Origin: RPQJ01 sp963700045
GTDB taxonomy: Bacteria > Pseudomonadota > Gammaproteobacteria > Steroidobacterales > Steroidobacteraceae
DNA length: 64,000 nt
Direction: 5' to 3'
Assembly: GCA_963700045.1 (NCBI GenBank)
Contig: CAVOWK010000033.1
Location: 28,733-92,732 of the forward strand
How positions within the stretch are numbered: position 1 is the stretch's first letter; each line of letters opens with the position of its first letter. Both the position numbers and the translations under genes were made by a program. A model generated the notes under the pieces. The model was not told the origin of the DNA, did no database searches, and saw only the letters and a list, made by a program, of their open reading frames with translations. Shown in pieces: positions 25,549 through 34,119 of this stretch.

Positions 25549-26118
25549 TCAGTGCCTGTGTGACGCGCGTTCGCGCACGACTGCCTGCGCTCGGCGCACA
25601 TAGATCAGGGTGTAGTCGATGCCGCTGACGCAGGTGGAGAACAGCACGAACGCGCCGAGCGTGATCACGGCCCATTGCGGCGGCCACTGGTAGGCGGCAG
25701 CGGCGACGACCGCGAGGCAATAGACGATCTGTGCCAGCGTGTTGATCTTGCTCGCGATGGTCGGGTTGCCGTTGACCGGGCCGAACAGCAGCTTGTAGGT
25801 GACGGCGCCGAAGACGATCACGAGGTCGCGCAGCAGGACGAGCCCCGTCAGCAACCAGGGCACGTCGCCGTTCAGGCTCAGGCAGATGAACACCGTGACC
25901 AGCAGCAGCTTGTCGGCGAGCGGATCGAGCAACTTGCCGAGCTTGCTGGTCCAGCCGAAACGCTTGGCGAGGAAGCCGTCGAGCGCATCCGTCGATGCGG
26001 CCACCGCGAACAGCAGCATCACGTCGGCGTAACGCTCCTGCAGGATCCAGTGCGCGACGGGATACACCATCAGGATGCGCAGGACGCACAGCAGGTTGGG
26101 CAGGTGTCGCAGGCTCAT
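25549..26118 (-). CDS. CDP-alcohol phosphatidyltransferase family protein (PgsA-like)
   Basis: A 189-residue membrane protein with the family signature STDALDGFLAKRFGWTSKLGKLLDPLADKLLL and about five hydrophobic helices. It opens MSLRHLPNLLCVLRILMVYPVAHW as in phosphatidylglycerophosphate synthases. The reaction would transfer a phosphatidyl group from CDP-diacylglycerol to an alcohol, most likely glycerol 3-phosphate. Many Gammaproteobacteria carry such a gene beside hda in addition to a second pgsA, so the exact product is uncertain. Its ATG overlaps the DUF2066 stop by four bases. Confidence 0.8.
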   Translation of the reverse strand: MSLRHLPNLLCVLRILMVYPVAHWILQERYADVMLLFAVAASTDALDGFLAKRFGWTSKLGKLLDPLADKLLLVTVFICLSLNGDVPWLLTGLVLLRDLVIVFGAVTYKLLFGPVNGNPTIASKINTLAQIVYCLAVVAAAAYQWPPQWAVITLGAFVLFSTCVSGIDYTLIYVRRAQAVVRERASHRH

Positions 26119-27110
26119 GGCTGCCAGACGAAGTCCGGTGGCTCCGGCCCGGTCGTTGTGGCATCGGTGCGCGGAGCCGGCGTGAGTCGCCCGTCCAGCG
26201 CAAGGATTCGTCGCAGCAACTCGAGATCGCCGCGCACGCCCAGGTCGAACAGCGCCGTGCTGCCGGACAGTTCGCGCAATGACACGCTCCGCACGAGGCT
26301 CAGGCCGTCGAGATACGTGGTGAGCGCGGCATAGGAGCGTACGCCCTCCAGCCCGCCGATCCGGACGGGTACCGCGCTGAGCCCGCGAGTGGAGCCCGGC
26401 GCGTAGCGCGCTGCCAGGGTGTCGGCCGCAAGTCCCAGGCCCGCCACGGGGCCGCCCTGACCGCGAGCGGTCTGGCCGGCGTGCCCGAAGATCCAGTCAT
26501 ACCCGCCCGCCCCCGCCGTTCCCAGCAGCACGGCCCCGGTAACGCCGGCGCTGGTCGCACGGCTCCGCGCAGTGCCTGCGTCCACGGTCTCGGCTGGCCA
26601 GGTCACCGGCACGCCCCGCACCTGGGCTGCCCGTTCGATCTCCAGGCGTTCCGGCGGCCGCTCGGCCGCAGTCACCGCGCGGGCGCCGCCCGCGATCGCG
26701 GGAACGAACAGGAGCACGGTGGTCGTGGGCCGCTCCGACGGCCACAGCGGCAAGCCAGCCTGCTGCAGCAGTTGCTCCATGGCACGGCCATCGAAACCGA
26801 CCTTGAGCATCCGGTCGGCCGTAGTCGAATACTGCTGGACGTAGCGGGTGGGGTCCGCCGCCGCGGCGGCAATGGCCGCGGCATCCCCGGCGTCCCGTCG
26901 GCCCGACGCGCGCACGGCCGCGATCTTGAGAGCCTCGCCGAAGGCGGCGGCCCGGTCGGCCTCGGCCGTACTCTTCAGCGGCACCGCGGCCTGGTAAAGC
27001 GCTACGTCGCCCCGGGCAAGTGGTGCCGCCAGCAACAACAGGCAGAGCAGCCCGCGCGCGATTTTTCGCGCCGGCCCCTCAGTGACGACGTTGGTGCGGT
27101 GGTCAATCAT
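26115..27110 (-). CDS. DUF2066 domain secreted protein
   Basis: A 331-residue protein. An N-terminal hydrophobic segment (IARGLLCLLLLAAPLARGDV) looks like a signal peptide, followed by the DUF2066 opening VALYQAAVPLKSTAEADRAAAFGEALKIAAVRASG. The C-terminal part (SLRELSGSTALFDLGVRGD) is a small beta domain. Function is unknown. The gene sits between purM (divergent) and the pgsA-like/hda pair, its usual place in Gammaproteobacteria. I use the ATG at 27110; an upstream ATG at 27155 overlaps the likely purM promoter. Confidence 0.78.
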   Translation of the reverse strand: MIDHRTNVVTEGPARKIARGLLCLLLLAAPLARGDVALYQAAVPLKSTAEADRAAAFGEALKIAAVRASGRRDAGDAAAIAAAAADPTRYVQQYSTTADRMLKVGFDGRAMEQLLQQAGLPLWPSERPTTTVLLFVPAIAGGARAVTAAERPPERLEIERAAQVRGVPVTWPAETVDAGTARSRATSAGVTGAVLLGTAGAGGYDWIFGHAGQTARGQGGPVAGLGLAADTLAARYAPGSTRGLSAVPVRIGGLEGVRSYAALTTYLDGLSLVRSVSLRELSGSTALFDLGVRGDLELLRRILALDGRLTPAPRTDATTTGPEPPDFVWQP

Positions 27111-27202
27111 GTGATGGAGGAAGTCGGCACCGGCGGCCAGTGTGTAAAATACCACAGCCTCGAGCCAGACCCCGGGGCGCCACCCCCGGGAGCGTGAGAA
27201 AA

Positions 27203-28246
27203 ATGGCCGAGAGCCCGACCAGCAGCACCACCTACCGTGACGCCGGCGTCGACATCGAAGCGGGCGACGCGCTCGTGGACCGGATCAAGCCCGCCGTGAA
27301 GCGTTCGATGCGCCGCGAGGTGCTGGGCGGTATCGGCGGGTTTGGCGCGCTGGTCGAGGTACCGCTGGACCGCTACAAGAAGCCCGTCATGGTCTCGGGC
27401 ACAGATGGCGTGGGCACCAAGCTCCGCCTGGCGATCGAGACTGGCCGCCACGACACCATCGGCATCGACCTGGTCGCGATGTGCGCCAACGACGTCGTCG
27501 TGCAGGGCGCGGAACCGCTTTTCTTCCTCGACTACTACGCGACCGGCAAGCTCGACGTGGACACGGCCGAGCGCGTGATCAAGGGCATCGTCGAAGGCTG
27601 CCTGCAGGCGGGGTGCGCGCTGGTCGGCGGTGAAACCGCGGAAATGCCAGGCATGTACGAGGGCGAGGATTACGACCTCGCAGGCTTCTGCGTCGGTCTC
27701 GTCGAAAAAGACCAGATCATCGACGGCACCCGGACGCGTGCTGGCGACGCGATCATCGGCCTCGCCTCCTCGGGCGCGCACTCGAATGGCTATTCATTGA
27801 TCCGGCGACTGCTTGCGCTGAGCGGCGCCGGTCCCGCCACGCAAATCGACGGCAAGCCGCTCTACGACCTGCTGCTCGAACCCACTCGCATCTACGTGAA
27901 GTCGGTGCTGCAGCTGCTGCAGCAGTCGGTGCCGGTGCACAGCATCGCGCACATCACCGGCGGCGGACCGACCGGCAACATCCCGCGCGTCATGCCGGCC
28001 GGGCTCGAGGCCGTGATCGATGCCCGGCTGTGGCCGCGTCCCGTCGTGTTCGACTGGCTGCAGCGCGTCGGCAATGTCGCGCGCGACGAGATGTATCGCA
28101 CCTTCAACTGCGGGCTGGGCATGACGATCTGCGTGCCCGCGGGCGAAGCCGATCGCGCGCTCGGAATCCTGCGCGCCTGCGGCGAAACGGCAGCCGTGAT
28201 CGGCGCGGTCCGTTCCGGCAGCCGCGAGGTCGTCATCGTCGAATGA
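27203..28246 (+). CDS. purM: Phosphoribosylformylglycinamidine cyclo-ligase (AIR synthetase)
   Basis: A 347-residue enzyme of purine synthesis that closes FGAM to AIR using ATP. Signatures: TYRDAGVDIEAGDALVDRIK, GGFGALVEVPL, VSGTDGVGTKLRLA, DLVAMCANDVVVQGAEPLFFLDYYATG, and VGGETAEMPGMY, then ITGGGPTGNIPRVMP near residue 275. The ATG at 27203 gives the usual N-terminus; GGGAG lies upstream as ribosome site. The stop overlaps the purN start (ATGA), so the pair is translationally coupled. It diverges from the DUF2066 gene. Confidence 0.96.
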   Translation: MAESPTSSTTYRDAGVDIEAGDALVDRIKPAVKRSMRREVLGGIGGFGALVEVPLDRYKKPVMVSGTDGVGTKLRLAIETGRHDTIGIDLVAMCANDVVVQGAEPLFFLDYYATGKLDVDTAERVIKGIVEGCLQAGCALVGGETAEMPGMYEGEDYDLAGFCVGLVEKDQIIDGTRTRAGDAIIGLASSGAHSNGYSLIRRLLALSGAGPATQIDGKPLYDLLLEPTRIYVKSVLQLLQQSVPVHSIAHITGGGPTGNIPRVMPAGLEAVIDARLWPRPVVFDWLQRVGNVARDEMYRTFNCGLGMTICVPAGEADRALGILRACGETAAVIGAVRSGSREVVIVE

Positions 28247-28917
28247 CGGCCCCAACCCCGCTGCTGCGCGTCGTCGTGCTGGTGTCGGGGCGCGGCAGCA
28301 ACCTCAAGGCCATCGCGGCACGCGCCGATGCGGGCGAGCTTCCCGTGCGCATCGAGGCGGTCGTCAGCGACCGTGCGGATGCCGGCGCGCTCGAATGGGC
28401 CCGCGGACGTGGCATCGCCACCTCCGTGCTGTCGCCCCGGGACTTCCCCGATCGTGAGGCTTACGGCCGCGCCCTCGGCGACATCGTCGAATCGCATGCG
28501 CCGCAACTGGTGGTGCTCGCCGGTTTCATGCGCATCCTGAGCGACGAGTTCGTGCTGCGTTTCTCCGGCCGCATGCTCAACATCCACCCTTCCCTGCTGC
28601 CGCGGTACGCCGGCCTGCACACGCACCGCCGCGCGCTCGAGGCAGGCGATCGCGAGCACGGGGCCAGCGTCCATTTCGTCACGCCCGAACTCGACGGCGG
28701 CCCGGTGGTCCTACAGGCCAGGGTCCCGATAGTGGTGGGCGACGACGAAGACTCGCTCGCCGCACGCGTCCTGCGCCAAGAGCACGTGATCTACCCGCGC
28801 TGTATCGGCTGGTTTGCGGCGGGTCGCCTCGCGTTCCGTGATGGGGCGGCCTGGCTGGATGGCAAGCGGCTCGACGCACCGGTGGTGTGCGGCTGCGAAA
28901 CGAAGGAAGGTGCGTGA
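28243..28917 (+). CDS. purN: Phosphoribosylglycinamide formyltransferase
   Basis: A 224-residue enzyme transferring a formyl group from 10-formyltetrahydrofolate to GAR. The opening VVVLVSGRGSNLKAI binds phosphate. The catalytic region reads LVVLAGFMRILSDEF then MLNIHPSLLPRYAGLHTHRRALEAGDREHGASVHFVTPELDGGP (in part), with the Asn-His-Asp triad. It overlaps purM by four bases and the DUF3108 gene by one (TGATG). Confidence 0.95.
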   Translation: MTAPTPLLRVVVLVSGRGSNLKAIAARADAGELPVRIEAVVSDRADAGALEWARGRGIATSVLSPRDFPDREAYGRALGDIVESHAPQLVVLAGFMRILSDEFVLRFSGRMLNIHPSLLPRYAGLHTHRRALEAGDREHGASVHFVTPELDGGPVVLQARVPIVVGDDEDSLAARVLRQEHVIYPRCIGWFAAGRLAFRDGAAWLDGKRLDAPVVCGCETKEGA

Positions 28918-29669
28918 TGGGGCAGCTATCGAATTGGTGCGTCCGGACAGCCGCGGTCGCCGGAGCGTGGTTGTTCGCCGTGCCAGGCATCACCCTGGGC
29001 GATCAGGCCGCCGCCCCCGCAGGACTCCAGCCTTACACCGCCCGCTACCAGGTCAGCTACCGTGGCCTGAACGGCGGCGAAATCGAATCGAGCTTCAAGC
29101 GCGGCGCCGAGGCCGGCCAGTGGCAGTACGAGACGCGGGTGTTCCCGACCTTGCTGGCGCGTGTCGCAATCAGTTCACAGGCGCACGAAAAGAGCGTGAT
29201 CCAGGTGAGCCCGGCCGGAGTTCGCCCGCTGTCGTTCAACTTCGACGACGGTTCGGCCAGCGCCGCCAAGGACGTCAGGCTGGCCTACGACTGGAACGAG
29301 CTGACGGTGACCGGCAGCGTCGAAGGCAAGCCGGTGGCGCTGGCGATCACGCCCGGGACGCACGATACGTCGTCCGTACAGGCGGCAATGATTCTCGAAC
29401 TGCTGGCCGGCCGCAAGCCGCAGGCCTTCAAGATCATCACCGGCGGCAAGCTGCGCGAATACCGCTACTGGCCGGAGGGCAGGCAGCAGGTCATGACGCC
29501 TTACGGCCAGGTCGAAGCCGAGGTCTGGGCGAGCCAGCGCACCGGCTCGAACCGCGTCACGAAGACTTGGCACGCGCCTTCACTGGGGTACGTGCCGGTG
29601 CAGGCAGTCCAGTACCGGAAGGGCAACCCGGAGGTACAGATGAAGCTGGTGAAGCTGACGAGGGGTTAG
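28917..29669 (+). CDS. DUF3108 domain exported protein
   Basis: A 250-residue protein with a signal peptide (VRTAAVAGAWLFAVPGITLGD). The DUF3108 opening is YTARYQVSYRGLNGGEIESSF; the rest is a predicted beta-rich domain (WQYETRVFPTLLARVAISSQAHE, YGQVEAEVWASQ). Function is unknown, but the gene is regularly found after purN in this group. It starts within the purN stop (TGATG). A purine-rich tandem array begins at its stop codon. Confidence 0.82.
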   Translation: MGQLSNWCVRTAAVAGAWLFAVPGITLGDQAAAPAGLQPYTARYQVSYRGLNGGEIESSFKRGAEAGQWQYETRVFPTLLARVAISSQAHEKSVIQVSPAGVRPLSFNFDDGSASAAKDVRLAYDWNELTVTGSVEGKPVALAITPGTHDTSSVQAAMILELLAGRKPQAFKIITGGKLREYRYWPEGRQQVMTPYGQVEAEVWASQRTGSNRVTKTWHAPSLGYVPVQAVQYRKGNPEVQMKLVKLTRG

Positions 29670-29819
29670 GAAGGGGAGGAAGGTCAGGAAGGGGAGGAAG
29701 GGGAGGAAGGCAGGCCGCCTGCAATTCAGACTAACATCTTCATACACTTCCTGACCTTCCTGACCTTCCTGACCTTCCTGACCTTCCTGACCTTCCTGAC
29801 CTTCCTCCCCTTCCTCGCC
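29668..29819. repeat. Facing 9-bp tandem arrays between convergent genes
   Basis: The right array has six perfect copies of TTCCTGACC (29748-29801) followed by two degenerate copies (29802-29819). The left side (29668-29710) is the complementary purine-rich array, with units of the form GGTCAGGAA or GGGGAGGAA. The two arrays can fold into a long imperfect hairpin with a loop of about 35 nt. The arrays fill the gap between the convergent DUF3108 and dcd genes and could act as a two-way terminator. Copy number probably varies between strains. Confidence 0.85.
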
Positions 29820-29831
29820 TTCCGTCGCAGG

Positions 29832-30398
29832 CTACGCCTTCGGCAACGTCACGCCTTTCTGCCCCTGGTACTTCCCGCCGCGATCCTTGTACGAGGTCTC
29901 GCAGACTTCGTCCGACTCGAAAAACAGCATCTGCGCCACACCCTCGTTGGCGTAGATCTTCGCGGGCAGCGTCGTCGTGTTCGAGAACTCGAGCGTCACG
30001 TGCCCTTCCCATTCGGGCTCGAGCGGCGTCACGTTGACGATGATCCCGCAGCGCGCGTACGTCGACTTGCCGAGGCACACCGTCAGCACGCTGCGCGGGA
30101 TGCGGAAATACTCGACCGTGCGCGCCAGCGCGAACGAGTTCGGCGGGATGATGCAGACCGGGCCGTCGAAATCGACGAACGAACCGTGGTCGAAGTCTTT
30201 CGGGTCCACGATCGTCGAGTTGATGTTGGTGAAGATCTTGAATTCGGCCGCGCAGCGCACGTCGTAGCCGTAGCTCGAGGTGCCGTATGAAACGATGCGC
30301 TGGCCGTCGACGACGCGCACCTGGCCGGGCTCGAAGGGCTCGATCATGCCGTGGCTTGCGGCCATGCGGCGGATCCAGCGGTCTGATTTGATACTCAC
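29832..30398 (-). CDS. dcd: dCTP deaminase
   Basis: A 188-residue homotrimeric enzyme that deaminates dCTP to dUTP for thymidylate synthesis. Signatures: SIKSDRWIRRMA, VSYGTSSYGYDVRCAAEFKIF, and the active-site region KSTYARCGIIVNVTPLEPEWEGHVTLEFSN with the catalytic Glu. The GTG start is chosen because the opening SIKSDRWI matches homologues and upstream residues lie between genes. It follows mrp after 16 nt on the same strand. Confidence 0.95.
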   Translation of the reverse strand: MSIKSDRWIRRMAASHGMIEPFEPGQVRVVDGQRIVSYGTSSYGYDVRCAAEFKIFTNINSTIVDPKDFDHGSFVDFDGPVCIIPPNSFALARTVEYFRIPRSVLTVCLGKSTYARCGIIVNVTPLEPEWEGHVTLEFSNTTTLPAKIYANEGVAQMLFFESDEVCETSYKDRGGKYQGQKGVTLPKA

Positions 30399-30414
30399 GG
30401 CTTGATGCTCAAGG

Positions 30415-31506
30415 TCAAGTGTCCTCGACGGTGATCCTGGGAAAACCCGCCGCGCCGAGCGCGGCAATGGAAAGCCTGGCCGCCGTGCGGCGGGCTGTGT
30501 CCAGGTAGGCGGTGCCGATGCGTCCGCCCGGATCGGCAACCACCGTGGGACGGCCGCCGTCCGTCTCCTCGCGGATGCGGATGTCGAGCGGCAGCTGGCC
30601 GAGCAGGGCGACGCCGTACTGCTCGGCCATGCGCGCGCCGCCGCCGCTGCCGAAGATCGGCTCCTCGTGGCCGCAGCTGGAGCACACGTGGGTGCTCATG
30701 TTCTCGACGATGCCGAGCACCGGCACGTTGACCTTCTGGAACATCCGCAGGCCCTTGCGGGCGTCGAGCAACGCGATGTCCTGCGGCGTGGTCACCACCA
30801 CCGCGCCGCTCACGGGCACGCGCTGCGACAGCGTCAGCTGGATGTCCCCGGTCCCGGGCGGCATGTCGACGATGAGGTAGTCGAGCTCACCCCAGTCGGT
30901 ATCGTTGAGCAACTGCTGCAGGGCCTGCGTGACCATCGGGCCGCGCCAGACCATGGGCTGCTCTTCTTCGACCAGGAAGCCGATCGACATGACCTTGATG
31001 CCGTGCGCCTCGAGCGGCGCGAGGCGCTTGCCGTCGTGGCTGACCGGCCTTTCACCCTGCAGACCCATCATGCGGGGCTGGCTGGGTCCGTAGATGTCGG
31101 CGTCGAGGAGCCCGACGCGGGCTCCATCGAGCGCCAGGGCCAGGGCCAGGTTGACCGCAGTGGTGGACTTGCCGACCCCGCCCTTGCCCGAAGCCACCGC
31201 AATCACGTTGCGGATGCCGGGCAGCGGCTGCAGCTGGCCCTGGGCGACGTGGGTCGCGACCTGCCAGCCCACGGTTACCGTGGCGTCCCCGAGCCCGGGA
31301 GCCTGGCGCAGGAGCGCCTGCAGTTCGGCGGCCAGCGTCCGGGCATACCCCCCCGGTGGGAAGCCCAGTTCGACCTCCACCAGGGGTCGGCCGGACTCGA
31401 ACCGGACGGACTTCACAGCTTTGGCTGCGCCAAGAGGCATCCCCAGATAGGGTTCGACATAATTCGCGACCAGGAGGCGGGCCTGGGCGAGGCGATCATC
31501 CTGCAT
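30415..31506 (-). CDS. apbC: Mrp/ApbC family iron-sulfur cluster carrier ATPase
   Basis: A 363-residue P-loop ATPase. An N-terminal MIP18-like domain (residues about 1-85) precedes the deviant Walker A VASGKGGVGKSTTAVNLALALA (in part; about residue 105). The pair CSSC in STHVCSSCGHEEPIFG (about 275) binds a transferable Fe-S cluster. Mrp proteins carry clusters to target apoproteins. The ATG at 31506 is preferred to a TTG at 31521. In related bacteria mrp and metG diverge directly; here about 5.3 kb with the kinase and PilT-like genes lies between them. Confidence 0.93.
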   Translation of the reverse strand: MQDDRLAQARLLVANYVEPYLGMPLGAAKAVKSVRFESGRPLVEVELGFPPGGYARTLAAELQALLRQAPGLGDATVTVGWQVATHVAQGQLQPLPGIRNVIAVASGKGGVGKSTTAVNLALALALDGARVGLLDADIYGPSQPRMMGLQGERPVSHDGKRLAPLEAHGIKVMSIGFLVEEEQPMVWRGPMVTQALQQLLNDTDWGELDYLIVDMPPGTGDIQLTLSQRVPVSGAVVVTTPQDIALLDARKGLRMFQKVNVPVLGIVENMSTHVCSSCGHEEPIFGSGGGARMAEQYGVALLGQLPLDIRIREETDGGRPTVVADPGGRIGTAYLDTARRTAARLSIAALGAAGFPRITVEDT

Positions 31507-31554
31507 TCGGGGATCCGTCAAGGTAGTGGGAGCGGCATGCGCCGGCGAGCAAGG

Positions 31555-31560
31555 ATTGTA
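31555..31560 (-). promoter_or_regulatory. Possible -10 box for mrp-dcd
   Basis: TACAAT on the minus strand, about 50 nt upstream of the mrp ATG. The -35 region at 17-nt spacing (CGCTGA) is weak. CATAAT on the plus strand at 31621-31626 could serve the divergent kinase gene. Both lie in the 227-nt shared gap. Confidence 0.3.
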
Positions 31561-31733
31561 GCGGAATCAGGCAGCATTCAGCGCCGGGTCGGCAGCCCGC
31601 GAGGCGCCGGGTCCGCGTGGCATAATGCGCCGGCTTTCGCCCCACCGGAGGCGACGGCGCGACGTTCAACCGTATCCACCGGACGGATAGCCGTCCCCGC
31701 CCGTGACGAGCAGATGATCTACCCACGTCGCCC

Positions 31734-34112
31734 ATGAGCTTTTTCACGAACCTGCGCGCTGACCGCCTGATCGCCGAGATCAAGGCCGCCGACGACAGCG
31801 ACGATCACAGGGCGTCGCTGGAGAAACTCGCGCGCCTCGGACCATCCGCCATTCCCCGCATCCTCGACGCACTGGCAAGCGCCGACAAGCGGGAAACCAC
31901 CGGCTTCGTCGCGGTGCTTACCGCCCTGCTCGACAACAAGACGTTCCCGGTCATTGCCGCCGGACTCACGGAAGGCAACCAGCGCACCGTCGCCGGGGTC
32001 GCGACCGCGTTGTCCAATTCGCGCAATTACGCGGCCAACCTGCTGTTCGGCCTGCTCGACCAGCCGACGATGCCGAAAGGCACGGTGGTCGGCATCCTCG
32101 CCGCGCAGAAGGCGCGCCTCAACGCGCGCGACGTGCTGCAGCGCGCCTACAACCAGGACGCGGCCGAGAAGGCGGCCATGTTCCGCATCGTCTCCGACAT
32201 CGCCGACGCCAGCATCGTCCCGGAATTACTGAGCCGCCTCGAGGGCAAGGACCCGATCGCGCGCACGCACGTCATCAACATCCTCGCTCGCTTCAACAGG
32301 CGCGACGTCGGCGTGGCGCTGCAGCGGCAACTCAAGGACACCAACAAGTTCGTGCGGCAGGCCGTGCTGAATGCACTGACCGGCCTCGAGGGCAACGTCG
32401 ACGTCGGCCTGCTCTGCGACGTCCTGCGCGACCCCGACGTGGAGACGCAGCAGAAGGCGATCGATGCGATCGTGCGCGCCAACGACCCGGACACCATGCA
32501 GCACCTGATCGGCGTGCTGCGCGACGAGGACGAAAATGTCCGCCGCGCCGCGGTCGAGGTGCTGAACGAAATCGGCACGCCGGCGCACGTCAAGACCCTG
32601 CTGCAGACGATCAAGGACGACGACTGGTGGGTGCGCAGCCGCGCCGCCGACGCGCTCGCGAAGATCGGCGGCCCGCGCGTGATCGAGGCCGCGCTCGAAC
32701 TGATCCGCGACCAGGACGAGGAGGTCCGCCGCGCGGCCATCGAGATCCTGAACCAGACCAAGGACGAGCGCGCCATCGGTTACCTGATCGAAGCCACGCG
32801 CGACAAGGACTGGTGGGTCCGCGAGCGCGCGGTCGACGCGCTTGCCGAAATCGGCAGCCCGCGCGCGCTGCCCACCCTGCTCGACCTCCTGCGTGCGAAC
32901 GACGCGCGTTCGCTGCCGACGGTGACGCGTGCCATCGGCAAGCTCGGCAATCCGACCGTGATCCCGCAACTGCTGCCGCTGTTGCCGGGCGCGTCGAAGG
33001 AAGCACGGCTCGAGATCATCACCGCCCTGGCGCGACTGGCGGACGACAAGTCGGTCGACGTCGTGCGCGCGCGGCTGGAATCGTTCAGCGGCGAATCGGC
33101 CGACCCGACGGTCAGCCACGCGGCGATGCGCGCGGTCGAGGACATGGATGCGCGTTTTTCGACGGGCGTGCGCGATGCGCAGAAAGGAGCGGCCCGCATG
33201 GCCGAGCCGTCGCGGACATTGCTCGCCGAGAAGCTGGATTTCGACGGCCTTGCGCGCGAAGCCGCGCCGTCGCAGCGTCTCGACATTTCCGCCCTCGCGC
33301 CGGGCGACGTGCTCGAAGGTCGTTACAAGTACCTGCAGAAGATCGGCAAGGGCGCATTCGGCACCGTGCTGCTCATGGAAGACACCGTCGTCGACGAGCG
33401 GCTGGTGCTCAAGTTCCTGAACCCGAACGTCTCGCAGGACGAGGAGATGATGAAGCGGTTCGTGCACGAGCTGCGCTACTCGCGCAAGATCACGCACCGC
33501 AACGTCATCCGCATCTACGACTTCCTGTTCATCCGCGGCAACTACGCGATCTCGATGGAGTACTTCCCGTCGCATACGCTTGGCCACGAGATCAACGACA
33601 AGCCGCTGCCGGTCGACAAGGCCGTCCGCTACGCGATGGACGTGGCCACCGGCATGGCCGTGGCCCACCAGTCGGGCATCATCCACCGCGACCTGAAGCC
33701 GGCCAACGTCCTGATCGACGACACGGGCCTGCTCAAGATCGTGGACTTCGGCGTGGCCGCCGCGCAGCACCAGGGCGACACCCAGCTCACCAAGACCGGT
33801 TACGTGATCGGATCGCCGAAATACATGGCACCCGAGCAGATCCTGGGCAAGAAGGTCGACGAGCGCGCCGACGTCTACTCGCTCGGCGTGATCCTGTATG
33901 AGATGCTCACGGGCGAGCCGCCCTATCACCGCGGCGACCACATGGCGGTCATGTACCAGCACGTCCAGGGCAAGGCGAAGCCACCGATCGAAGTGAATCC
34001 CAGCATTCCGCCGGGCCTGTCCGACATCGTCGCCAAGGCGATGACCGTGGACAAGGCGCGGCGCTTCCAGACCATGGACGAGCTGCGCTCCGCGCTCGAG
34101 CGTTACCTGTGA
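31734..34112 (+). CDS. HEAT-repeat protein fused to a eukaryotic-like Ser/Thr kinase
   Basis: A 792-residue soluble protein in two parts. Residues about 15-460 are HEAT-type helical repeats of about 30 residues, with two near-identical units containing DDWWVRSRAADALAKIG and KDWWVRERAVDALAEIG. Residues about 525-790 form a Hanks-type kinase: glycine loop KIGKGAFGTVLLME, Lys in RLVLKFLN, catalytic IIHRDLKPANVLID (about 650), KIVDFGVAA, and YMAPEQ. All catalytic residues are present. No membrane segment is seen. It is followed 7 nt later by two PilT/PilU-type ATPase genes on the same strand, so the kinase may act on pilus retraction; that is an inference from the operon. Confidence 0.88.
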   Translation: MSFFTNLRADRLIAEIKAADDSDDHRASLEKLARLGPSAIPRILDALASADKRETTGFVAVLTALLDNKTFPVIAAGLTEGNQRTVAGVATALSNSRNYAANLLFGLLDQPTMPKGTVVGILAAQKARLNARDVLQRAYNQDAAEKAAMFRIVSDIADASIVPELLSRLEGKDPIARTHVINILARFNRRDVGVALQRQLKDTNKFVRQAVLNALTGLEGNVDVGLLCDVLRDPDVETQQKAIDAIVRANDPDTMQHLIGVLRDEDENVRRAAVEVLNEIGTPAHVKTLLQTIKDDDWWVRSRAADALAKIGGPRVIEAALELIRDQDEEVRRAAIEILNQTKDERAIGYLIEATRDKDWWVRERAVDALAEIGSPRALPTLLDLLRANDARSLPTVTRAIGKLGNPTVIPQLLPLLPGASKEARLEIITALARLADDKSVDVVRARLESFSGESADPTVSHAAMRAVEDMDARFSTGVRDAQKGAARMAEPSRTLLAEKLDFDGLAREAAPSQRLDISALAPGDVLEGRYKYLQKIGKGAFGTVLLMEDTVVDERLVLKFLNPNVSQDEEMMKRFVHELRYSRKITHRNVIRIYDFLFIRGNYAISMEYFPSHTLGHEINDKPLPVDKAVRYAMDVATGMAVAHQSGIIHRDLKPANVLIDDTGLLKIVDFGVAAAQHQGDTQLTKTGYVIGSPKYMAPEQILGKKVDERADVYSLGVILYEMLTGEPPYHRGDHMAVMYQHVQGKAKPPIEVNPSIPPGLSDIVAKAMTVDKARRFQTMDELRSALERYL

Positions 34113-34119
34113 GGCTGCA

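Noticed and set aside
29748..29819. The TTCCTGACC array as a CRISPR array
   Set aside because: The units are contiguous 9-mers with no spacers, and no cas gene is present.
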